Assembly: GCA_000818945.1 (NCBI GenBank)
Contig: KN805400.1
Span: 1-64,000 of the forward strand
Source of the DNA: Schizochytrium sp. CCTCC M209059
Taxonomy: Eukaryota > Sar > Bigyra > Thraustochytrida > Thraustochytriidae
DNA: 64,000 nt
Direction: 5' to 3'
Part shown: in pieces, positions 48,001 to 60,000 of the stretch
Numbering within the stretch: position 1 is the stretch's first letter
Layout of the letters: every line of letters begins with the position of its first letter
Translations under genes and position numbers: made by a program
Notes under the pieces: model-generated
Seen by the model: only the letters and a program-made list of their open reading frames with translations
Told to the model about the DNA's origin: nothing
The model's database searches: none

Positions 48001-51000
48001 TTTCGACGCCGACTGATGGTGTCTTGCCTACCGATTATGTCTCAACAGAAGTAGTTGCGCAGGCCTGCGAACAGTGGACCGACGGTTCTTACGTCGGAAG
48101 TTGTGTTGAAGGCTCAAGCGACGTCCAAGTTCTCGTTCTGGAGGCCAATGTTGATCCTGTGGCGGGGTCCATCGTCCTTGTTCGGGATGGGAACTCCGCA
48201 GCGGTCTCAGCGTCTGCTGACGCCTCCGAGGTTTCGGACGCAATTCTTGCTGTGACGGGTCTCGAGCCGGTCAAGGTCGTCAAGGTGGATGAGACTTCCG
48301 GTCAAGACACTTTTGTTCAATGGCACATCACCTTCCCGGCTTCTGCAGGTTCTCAAGATGTCCTCGTTGCGCATTCTGAACACCTAGAGGGTCTTGATTC
48401 GACCGCTCAAGTGTATCGCCGCGCCGTAGTTGTGTCGTCTGCCGACCAAGACAACATTGCTGGCACCTTCAAGCTCGAAATTGGATCAGAATCGACCTCG
48501 GCACTCGCTTACAACGTGTTGCCCGCGGACGTGGAGGACGAGCTGGAGCTTTTGAACAGTATTGGGCGCGTTCGTGTCTCTCGCGCGGTATCGCGCCGAA
48601 GCGTGAATGCTCAAGTGTCCGTCGCCAACGGCGACCAAACTGTGATTACGACTCGGGATCTTTGCGATGAAATTGCGGCGGGTGACTACTTTTGGATTGA
48701 CTCGGTGTATGTTCAACGGCATAGCAGCACGGCGTGCACGGCATCCGCGCTGCCACTTGCTGCAGCATGGACCCAGTCCGACGTTTCCGGGACTTCGGAA
48801 GTTCAGGTCAGCGCTCATGGCTACGAATGGACAATTCTGTTCAAGGTTGTCGTTATCGAGAATGATCTCCACATTCTCGAGTCCTTCCGCGCCGTCCCGG
48901 AGACCGATTGGACCGGCACTGGAGTTTCACTCAAGGTTTTGTCCGCTGTTGGACATGCACCTCGAACACTTGTTCTTGGCGCACGGAGCGAGGTGCAAAC
49001 AATCCGTACGCGAGCCGATGCCGATCCTGGAACGCCTGGTTTCAAGCTCAGCTACGCAGGCGCATCAAGCGACTGCATTAGCTGGGGCGCTTCTACGAGT
49101 GATATGGAAACTAAGCTGGAGCTGCTCACGGGTCTTGATCGGGTTACTGTCACACGTTCAGGAGATGGGACTTCAGACTCATTGTTTGGGTATGCCTACA
49201 CGATCTCGTTTTGGGGGGAGGAGTACTCTACAGCAACGATTCCGCTTCTCGTCTTGGATGGGATTGGCACAGGGCAGTCCTGCACGGATCCATCTGGGGG
49301 CACGCCAGAAGTCCTGATTGATGCTCCTCGGGACAGCTATGTGCTCCCTCGCTATGGGCCGAGCTACCTTGCTTTGGCCGAGGACACGACCTATGAGGTG
49401 CGCGTTACGGCAAAGAGTAAAACGAGTGGCCTCGGCCTGAGCGCGATCACGACCGCAAAGACTGCGGCGGTTGGTACGACGCCGCTTGCTCCAAGTAGCC
49501 TCGTTGCGGGCCGTTTCATCACGTCGACATCAGCGATGATCGAATACGAGGCTCCGCTGCATGATGGTGGCGCGGAGGTGACGTCAATCGAAATCGAGTG
49601 GGACACACTTGCGTCCTTTTCGTCCCCGTACAGGCAGAGCACGCGAGTTTCCGTGGTGAACGAGGTTCAGCGCGTTTACACGTCTGCTCAAGCGGATGAT
49701 ATCGCCGGTACCTTCACCTTGACTTGGGGTGGCCGCGAGACGAGCGATCTCAACTACGATATTAGTGCTGCAGCCCTTGCTGAGGAAATTCAAATCATCA
49801 CCGGTGCTTACTCGGAAGGCTCGAACCCGATTCAGGTGGCGCGCGTGGCTCTTGGTAATGGTTATGAATGGCGTATTACCTTTACTGGAGTTCGTGGCAA
49901 TCTCGGAACTCTCGAGGCCGACTATACTAAGCTGACCGGATACGATGCCAGGGTCACCGTGGAAGAGCTCGTCTCTGGCTCGGCCGATCTCTACCCTGGT
50001 GAATATACACTTGAAAAGCAGTCGGTGCGCACCTATGCGCTTTCGCCTCTTTCGGGGAGCTTTACACTTACTTTTGAGGGCCACACGACTGATCCGATTT
50101 CTTACGATGCCGCCGCGAGCACTATGAAGTCCGAGCTCGAAGCACTCGTTTCGATTCACACGGTCAATATTGAGCGGACCCTGATTGGTACAGACCCAAC
50201 TGAAGGAGTTGTCTGGACCGTTGAATTCACGCATTTGGCCGACGAGATTGTACAAGGTGCTGGAAATATTGGTCTTTTGCAGGCTGATGTTTCAGGCTTG
50301 AGTGGTCTCGTTCGCGAAGTGCGTGTCTCTGAGATGATTCAAGGCACCAATCCGCTCGAGCTTTGGATCGATGGCCTCACCACTGGGTCCACGTATTACG
50401 TGCGTACTTCTGCTTTCAACGCGATCGGATTTGGCGCCGTATCCCCCGTGGCAAGCGTCACACCCGTCGCGCGCCCAGATTCGCCAGCAGCACCGACGCT
50501 GACGGTGGCTTCCGCGACAGGCCTCACACTTGGTTTTCACGTACCAGAGCAGGGCTCTACCGGGCTTCCCGTGACATCGATGCTCTTGGAGTGGTTTACC
50601 GCAGACGGCGTGCCTGCAGAGCAGACTATCACAACATCTGCATTGGCTGGAATCACAGAGGTTCAGCGTATTACAAGCTTTGCGGACGGCACTATCCAAG
50701 GCAACTTTAGGGTATCCTTTCGCGGTGAGGTCTCTGAGCTCATTGCTTGGGACGCAACTGCGAGCCAAGTCAAGGCGACGCTGGAGCGTATGGGAACCAT
50801 TGGAACGGTCGAGGTGGTTCGGACACCTTCAAAGGTGGCGCTGCCGGGGACGGTGACAATCGACTCTGGTGCTCTTACGATTCTCACGTGTACAGTTGCG
50901 GATTGCTTTTCCTCCCTCTCCACAGGAGACCGCATCTGGGTCGCCGACCAAGAGTTTTCGGTTTGTCAAGGCGGTTCATGCGATCCACTCAGTAACACGG

Positions 51001-54000
51001 TGCTTCCACTCGCGGAAGCCGGTGACTCTTCTACGCAGGACTCTTTCATCACTCCGGTGCCTACGGACCCGATTAAGGTGTTCACGTGGGGCTACGGCTA
51101 CGACTGGACCATCACATTTGCCGCAGGGCATATTGGTGATCAGCCTGCCCTTGAACCGGTGGCGGCATCTGGTTGGGTGGGTCCAAACGTTGTGTTGTAC
51201 ACGATCACCGAACGTGAGGGCCTGCAGCCGCTGAGTGGCACATTCACACTTGGCTTCATGGAGACTGGGGCGAGTGTGGAAGACCGGACGCCACCTTTGG
51301 CGCACGATGCTTCAGCACTCACGGTGAAGACCGCGCTTGAGCGCCTCACAACAGTCTCCGTGGTCGACGTCACAAGATCTGTCAATGGATACGGTTTCGA
51401 TTGGCACGTGACATTTGTAGGCACGAGCGGGGCCGTACCGCTTCTCAGCGTCGACTACAGTCAACTGACAGGTCCCAGCGCTCGTGCAATGGTTTCCAGC
51501 ACAGTGCTCGGCATTTTGCCAACCTCGTACGGAAGCTACAACTACCCGGTTTCGATGGCAGGCTCCGACACCTATGAGATCACAGGTCTCACAAAGGGCG
51601 AGTCCTACGTGGCCCAGGTGACTGCAGCCAATGCAATCGGACGAGGACCTGCTAGCGCGCGCTCGGCCTCGGAGGAACCTTCGGGGGTCCCAGATGCGCC
51701 TGTTGGTGTCTCGGTCGTGACCATGAGCGACTCGCAAATCAAGATTGTTTGGAGCCCACCTGTGGATGATGGTGGTCTTCCGATCGAATCGTACCGCATC
51801 GAGTGGGATTACGATGTAAACTTTGGGGACATCCAAACGAGCAATTATTTTGTCTCGTACACGGTGGCTGACGATACCGTTGGCCCGTACTTTTATAATA
51901 TTGACCTCACCACGAATCACGCGTACTACGTACGTGTGAGTGCGGTCAATCGGCGTGGAGCTAGCGAATACACAAGCAGTGCCCCTCAATCCGCCACTCC
52001 CAAGCTCAGGCTGCCCAGCGTCCCAGAGACTGCTACATTGACTGTCGTGAGCGGCGGCCAGCTCCTTGTCGAGTGGACTGCGCCGAATTCGGATCTCGCG
52101 GTCTATGGCGGCGACGGTGGCAGCCACATCACAGCCTACCTTGTGGAGTGGGATACTGACTTTGGCCAGCCTCCAGCGGCTCAGTATGCAATGGTTGACG
52201 GCAACACTTTTTCATATGTCATTGGCGATCGTAATATTCTTACCGGTGCCGTTAACACTCCCTTGGTTGAGGGACAGACCTACTCTGCGAGAGTCACCGC
52301 AATGAACGCGCTCGGCTATGGTCCACCGCTCGTGACTACCCCATCGACGGCCATTCCTGCAGATCAGGTTCCGCCCAAGCCAACCGACGTTACCGCCACG
52401 GTGACCTCGGAGAGCTCGGTGGAGCTGACCTGGACGTTGCCATTTAGTGACGGCGGAGAGTCGCTCGAGTCCCTCGAGGTGGAATGGGATCCTAGCACCT
52501 CCTTTGACTCTCTTCAAAGCGTCACCGTGGCTGCTGATGGAACCCTCACGAGCGGTGCCTTCCGTCTTGAGTTTGGGCCCGACACCATGACGAATTGCAT
52601 TTCTTGGAGCGCAACAGCAAGTGAGGTCGAGACCGCTCTCGAAACTGAACTTGCCTCGATTACAGATGTCACCGTCACGCGTGTGGATCAGACGTCCTCC
52701 ACGAATGGATACACCTGGCAAGTGCGTTTCCACAATCCAGTGGATCCTCCCTATAGTCTCGTCATCTCTGAGGATCAATCTGGTTGTACTGCGTTTGCTG
52801 GGGCAACCGAGACACTCTCCACCAGCACGGAGAGCCTGGGCAGCGCCACGGTTCCCATTCTGCACGAAACACAGGTGGTCGCAACCCGGGCGACAGTTGT
52901 CAACGAAGTCCAGGAAGTCCGTGCAACGGTTCAAGTCACAAATGAAAGGCAGACAGTGACAAGCAGTGTGACTGGCGTCGATGAAGTCCAAACGATAACT
53001 ACAGATGCTGACAGCGTTGTTGCCGAAATCCAAACCATCACTACATCAACGCCCGACGTGAACGAGGAGCAAGTTGTGACAATTGTTGCCGATGACATCA
53101 ACGAGCTTCAGACCATCTACACCACAGGTGATCATGTGGACGTTGTGCAGCGTCTAATTATCACTGGTACCGATGAGGACGAAGAGCAGGAACTTGTACT
53201 CACTGAGCCGCGTCGGGAGCAGCAGATTACCGTCTCTGGCAACGCGGCGATCGATTCAAGCTATGAGGTTCAAGAAATCATCGTCTCGGAGCCTCGACGA
53301 ACACAAACGGTCAGAGTCGCGGCTGCTTCAAATCTCGGCAGGACAGCCGAGGTGCAGCAGATTACCATCAACTCAGATACATCAGGCTCTCCCATGTCGG
53401 GAGATTTTGTTCTACGGATTCCCGCGAACTCTGCTTCGGACCATCTTCTCGACGAGAATAATAATGGTGATGTTGATATCACGATTGATATCGTAGATGA
53501 TGACGCTACGGCCATTGCGGCTGCTATCAACGGCGCTACCAATGGTGTGGGCGTACACGGAGGTACTGCAGTGTCAAAAACCGGCAGCCTTGACGGTACC
53601 ATTGTTCTAGACATTACGTTCGACGCAATCTATGGAAATGTGCCACAACTCACAGTGCCGAGCAACTCGCTATCTTTCCTCGCTTCAATTTCATATTCGA
53701 CAACAACTGAGGGCAATCATGGTGCATTCAAACTTAGCTATGATGGTGAAGAGACTCGGTGCATCCGATTTGATGAGCCGGCCGCCTCTTTGGAGACCAA
53801 GCTCGAGGCGCTGACCGGAATTGTGGACGTGACAACAACTCTTACCGAGCAAACTGCAGACCGCGACTATCTGCTTGGGGTCGTGTTTTCAGATCCGGCT
53901 GCCCCCGACGCTCTCGTAATTGTTAACAACGGTGGATGTGACACGATCGAGTGCGGTGGTGCAGAATGCAGTTCCGAGACTCTCACAATTGATTCGACCA

Positions 54001-57000
54001 ATCTTGGTGGAGGTTTCACGCTGCAGTTCGATACCTCGAATGAGGCAGACTGCGAGCTTTGCAATGAGCACCTTGTCGCCACTACAAACGCGATCGACCC
54101 GACAATCCCGACAGATCTTGAAGACAAACTTTCTGCTCTGCCGAATATCGGAAGCGGTCAAGTCTCAGTAACACGAACCGATCAAGCCGATGGCGAAGGG
54201 TGTGTCTTTACGGTCACGTTTTCGGGAGCAAATGTGCGCGGTGACGTGCCAGTCTTGACCGTGGGGACCAACAGTCTTACGGGCGATAGCCCAACGATCA
54301 CGGTCAGCTCCGTGGATGGTCATTACTCTGGCTTTAAGCTAGAGTACGGTACATATGTAACGCCCCGTGAAACTCGTTGCATTCCCTGGGATGCCGACGC
54401 GGAAAGTGCCGACAAGCTTTCTGTCCAGTATGCGATTCAGCAACTGTTTGACTCGGGCAACACCGATTACCTCGCTGTAAATGTGGCTCGAAACACACAC
54501 ACTACTTCTGTGGCCGACTACGCGGTGACTTTCACCTCGCCATCTAGCCCTGAAGACCTTTCTCTCTCCTCGACTCCGTGCGGTTCTACCTTTACGTGCG
54601 GTGGATCCGCATGCAGCTCTGCAGTCCCTGTGACGGTTACATCGACGAATCTTGGCGGTACCTTTAAGCTCACTGCAGATACAACGGATTGCACACTGTG
54701 CACGGTAAAGACCAGCGCAACGACCGATCCTATCGACGTAACAGTGCCCGGCGACCTGGAGGCGAAGTTGAATGCACTGTCGAATATCGTCGTGACGGTA
54801 ACGGAGACTCCGCACGTCGGCGAGGAAGGCGAGGGTATTACATGGCGCATGGTCTTTAGTGATTCAAGCATGTCTGGGAATCTGCCCGCGGCCATGCTCT
54901 CTGTTACAAGTAATGTGCTGACTGGTGATGCCGTTGCCCTTCCAATGAATCCCACCACGGAGGTTGAAGGCAACGAGATCGACCAACAAGGTACCTACAG
55001 TATCCAATACGATGATTCCTCGGCGTCGGTTATGTTGGTTGGTTCCCCGGAAGACTCGAGCAATATCCAAATCAATGCTCCAGATGAGACTTCAGGTGAT
55101 GGAACATCGATCAAGGAGAAGCTTGAGCTTATGGACAGCATGGTCGCTCCGATCGCAGTCACGAAAACCCTTCTGAACGACGGCGTTGGAGGTGTTCAGT
55201 ACGATATCACCTTTATCGGCAACTCGGGCGATATGCCGATATTCTCTTGTGTTGGCATTGGTCCATCTCTGGCTGTTGACAACCCCACGTATGGTACTTC
55301 GACTGGAACCAACATTGCCTACAGTGTTACAAAGACTACCTTTGGCAACTTTATTGGTGGAACCTTTGATGTGACCTGGGATGGTGGCCTTAGTTCTGTC
55401 GCTGTTGATTGGGACGAGACGCCAGAGAACCTCAAGTCAAAGCTCGAATCCCAGTATTCTGACATGGGTACGCTTGGAGTGACACGGACCCAATACCGAC
55501 CTAGTCCGGCTGATGATGACAGCTGGACTGGTGGTTACGTGTGGACAATCGAGTACCAGACGCTAGCATCCGACGTGCAGCAGCTGGAAATTCATGACGC
55601 CGCAAGCTTGACGCATACAAACGGAGGAGCTTCCGTCAGCGCGCAACATACAGAAGAGAGGGCAGGCAACGAAGTCAGTGGTTACTTTAAGCTCTCGCTT
55701 ACGCACGGAGGGTCAACAGAGGAGACCGGATTTATCTCGGCAAACGCCGCCGAGGGGGACGTTCAGACTGCGTTGAATGGACTCAGTAACGTTGGCGCAA
55801 GTCAAGTCTCTGTGACTCGAAGCGCAACCGGCCCAGCTGGCGGATCGTCTTACACGATCACTTTCGAGGGAAGCAATGTTGGAGGTGACGTCGCCGAGCT
55901 CACAGTGCCAGATACGTGCCAGAGCGTGCAGATGCTCTCTCTAGCCGCGGATGGCCCGGTGCAGAGCGGAACATTTAAAGTCACGTACAATGGCGCTTCT
56001 ACCAGTTGCTTGAGCTGGACTCTCTCACAATCGGACTTTCAGAGTGCGTTGCAAAGTGCTTTCAATAGCAACATTCCGTCTCTTTGGGTGTCGCGTTCTG
56101 GTGATGCGACAAGCTCGACGTCCTCTTACGGGTACACGTACACTGTGAATTTTGTGGACCCCGAATTCCCCTCAAACGACTTTGGCCTCGACTTCACGTC
56201 ATGTGCTGCATTTGTCTGTGACACGACCGGAAACGTGTGCAATGAGCAGCTCTCGTGGTCACCCGTTGGCTCGTGCGATGAATTGACTGGAACAGGTGCT
56301 TCAATTGACGTTAGCACCCAAGTGAGTGGAAATGAGCTTGATGGTTCATTTATCATCGAGTACCAAGGCGAGGACACGGCCCCGTTGTCGCACGCAATTT
56401 CCGCTAGTGACTTGAAAACGGCTTTGGAGCGGCATACATACATTGACGAGGTCGAAGTGTCGCGCACACAAGACGCAGCAATGGCTCAGACGCAAAGCTA
56501 TGTCTGGTCAATCACCTTCGTAAATGGTGCTCAGCATGATGGCATGGACCATGGAAACGACAATTGGGACTCTGGTTTCTCGACGGCTTGGGGCCAGAAT
56601 GTCGGTGACATCCCGCTCCTTGGTTGTAATGCTGGGGGACTTCAGGCCAAGACGGTGGCTCAATCGGTTTCTTGCGTTCCTGCCGAGTTCTTAGCGGGTA
56701 CTTTGCCGCTCTCTGGAAGCTTCACGGTCACACTCGATTCTACGAACTCGGACTTTATGTATGTTCGTGCCTCGCATACGTCCGGTGCGATTGCGCACAA
56801 TGCGCCTTCTTCGGCTGCCAATGCAGCACTCACATCGCGAGCTGGAGAGAGCATCGAAGAAATACTTGAGGCGATGGCGAATATTGGAGATGTCGTCGTA
56901 ACCCGGGATGATGTTGACTTGCATCACGCCGGTCCCGGACAGGCTGGTGCTTATCGCTGGTCAATCACCTTTCTCCAGGATGTATGCACCCCCGGAGACG

Positions 57001-60000
57001 CTGTGTGTTTGAGCGCGGGAGATATTCCGGACCTTGTTCCAAATGATGGGTCTTTGATCGGGACCAACGCTGGCGTTGCCGTCAATGAAGTTCTCAAGGG
57101 TAACATTATGCGCGGCACCTTTGTAATGCAGCTTGGCAGCATCGATTCGCTAGCGCTTTCGTGGGACGCAAGCGCGACCGAAGTCAAGGCCGCTCTCGAG
57201 GCACTCCCTGAAGTCACCAGTGTGGACGTCACTTCGGCGCGAGTCAGCAAGTATGGAGCGCGATACTGGTCTGTTCGCTTCACCGAAAATCCTGGAGAGA
57301 CACCTCCAGGTGCCGGTGACAGACCTGATATCACCCTTGACACAACGTTCATGATCGAAACAGACCCCGGGTCGAGCACAATGGTCTTTTCTGTCGACGA
57401 AGACCAGGCCGGATCGACAAGTCTTTCGGGCGAGTTCACGCTCGAGCTCCCTGACACTTCGGATATTCTGCGCACGATCAGCTTCGATGCTGATCCTGTC
57501 GAAGTAGAGCGAAAGCTTCGAGAGATTGATCCTCTCATGGACGTTCGAGTCACACGGGAAGTTTACCCGTCTCCCGATGCGGGCGGTTGGGGCGCCGTCG
57601 CCACCTCAGATGGCGAAGTGGGCGGTTACCTTTGGCGCATTTACTTCCTTCGAAACCCTGGCGTTTTTGAGGGAGAGACGTGGCCACCTGGATCGGGCGA
57701 TGTTTCCACACTGGCGTGGACAAGCTCGGGTCTTGGCGGGACAGGCGCCGCTGTGGCGGCTGACCAGACACAAGCCGGAAGCACCCCGCTTTCGGGATAC
57801 TTTCGAATCTCCTACGATGGACAAGAGACTGATGCGCTTTCCTATGACATTAGCGCGACGGATATCAAGACGCAACTCGAACTCATTGACAGCATCGGTG
57901 CAGTCAGCACTCATCGTTCGCTCGCGATGATGGAACCATTGCCCGGAACCGTCACTGTGGAGAAGGGCATTGCATACATGGACGCGACGGCTGACCTGTG
58001 GTCACATGTCTCTCGTGGGGACGTTGTACGTATTGGTGGTGCTGACGGTCTCGGTCTTAACGGCATCAACGACATTGGCGTCACAGGAGACGAACTCATC
58101 ACGCAGGGCACGGGATCGATGACCGTAGGATCCGCTACTGTGACCACGAGCGCGAACTTGCGCCCGTACATTGCCGAGCTCGACTTCGTCCGCATCGATA
58201 ATGGTGTGTATCAGGTGCTCAACACAGGCGTCGAGATTCAATCTGTGGCCATCGGCAATTCGCCGACAGCTGGCGGATACACGCTTCAATATCTGGACGA
58301 GACGACCACGTGCTTGAGCTTTGATGCTACCGCGGCGGATGTTGAGGCCGCAGTCGAATTCCTGGACGGCATTGATGACGTTATTGTCACTCGCGAGTAC
58401 ATCACTGGCAATGGATACTTGTACTCCATCTTCTTTGTCGGCGACAACTTCGACGGCGACGTTGATGATCTGACAGCCGCTCTCGGGGATCCCGGCTGTA
58501 CAGCGCTCGATAACTCTGGCACCGTCACACCAACAGAAGTCCAAGCGGGTACTGCCGCAAATACGCTGACGCTTGATCGGGCTTTTGCAGGCGAGACAAA
58601 CGCAGACGCACACATTTACGCTGTTCCTCCGACGTTTTCCATTCTCAACGAAGGCGTCGAGATCCAGGAGCTTTCTGTGACAACGGCTTCCGGCACTGGC
58701 TCGCTCTCGGGTGGCCAATTCAAGATCTACGATAGTAGTCACCCCATTGGCACTTCTTGCCTCTCTTACCAGGCTTCTGAAAGTGAGGTACAGGATGCAA
58801 TTGAAGGCCTTCACTCGACATCGAGTGGTGATGTCCGCGTGACCCGACGCCTTGCAAGTGCGTCAGAGCCTAACGCAGGGTATGTGTACTCTATTTACTT
58901 TGAAGGGAGCTCTTACGCAGGTGACCAAGAGCAGCTTCAGCTCACAGAATCAGGGTGCACAGCCTTGGCGCCAGACAGTCTTCTTCAACAATCTACCATT
59001 GTTGAGGGGGATACCACCTTGGCGGGCCCGCTCCGTAAAGAAATTCAGCGGATCACGCTCACAGACTCGCTTCAAACGCAGTCCTTTACGCTGCAACTTG
59101 CAGATATTTCTGCGCCAGCGACCTTCGACTTCACCTATAACGGCGCTGCGTACGGATCCTGTCTCAGTACGGATACCACCGAAAGTGACATGCTGACCGC
59201 AATTCAAAGTAGAAGCATGGAGACCGTGACAAGCGTGACGCGATCCACAACATCGTCAACTGTAATGTACACGGTTGTCTTTGACAGCGCGAGTGGTCTT
59301 TATCCTCTTCAGATCATAGAGGGCGGCTGCGACTGGACAAATATGGTTGATGTCCGAACAAGCCCTGGCAATCTCGGATCGGGTATGACTGTCACCTTTG
59401 ATACAACGTCTTGCAGCATGTGCACAGTCAAGGGTAGCTACACGAGTGGCGCAATCGATCCAGTTCTGGACCATGGGCCGAGCTCACTGGTGGAGCAGCT
59501 CTATGCACTTCCAAACATTGGTGCCTATCAAGTAGAAGTCTCGCGCACGGACGCTTCCGCAAGCGACGTGACTGAGGAAGGTTCCACCTGGGATATCACT
59601 TTTGTGGGCGATGCAGTGATGGGTGATGTGCCCCAGCTGATCGCGAGCGAAGGTACACTCGTTGGTGACAGCCTCGTTCTCAACTACGAGACACTTACGG
59701 AAGGCACGGAGAATCGTGTGTACCTCGGCGCGGTAACGCGGGTCGACGGGGAGGTCCTGAGTGGCGATGCAAACGTTCCTGCAACGTATTCAGGCTGGTT
59801 TCGATCTGGACTCACGGTATACAAGGTATCTGGGCACCGCTGGACAGTAAACTTTGGCACAAACCTCGGCGATCTTGATGATTTGACGAGCGACGTGAGC
59901 AACCTTTATGGCTCCGGTGCTGATGTGCTCAGTTTCGAAGCCATCAAGGGCGTTCTTCCCGACGCATACACTGTCACTGGACTCGATACGGGTCTCCCAT

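Larger units (their letters stand above)
34320..52860 (+). other. FN3/EVQ block 2
   Basis: Whole FN3 domains lie at about 34980-35310, 36000-36340, 38440-38740, 39110-39480, 40200-40510, 40560-40930, 42400-42710, 51690-51990 and 52010-52330. FN3 domains split by EVQ modules span about 34330-35000, 35430-36000, 36345-37410, 37405-38440, 39490-40200, 40950-42360, 42715-43550, 43560-44730, 44740-45360, 45690-47440, 47600-49450, 49490-50460 and 50470-51660. In the split ones the break follows a strand such as YKIEWD or YRVEWDT, and the chain returns with a strand such as YYVRVSAYN. Confidence 0.8.

Noticed and set aside
52866..53390. CRISPR-like or minisatellite DNA array
   Set aside because: The 13-residue periodicity is clear in protein but the DNA units are strongly diverged, with no conserved repeat/spacer pattern, so it is a coding repeat.
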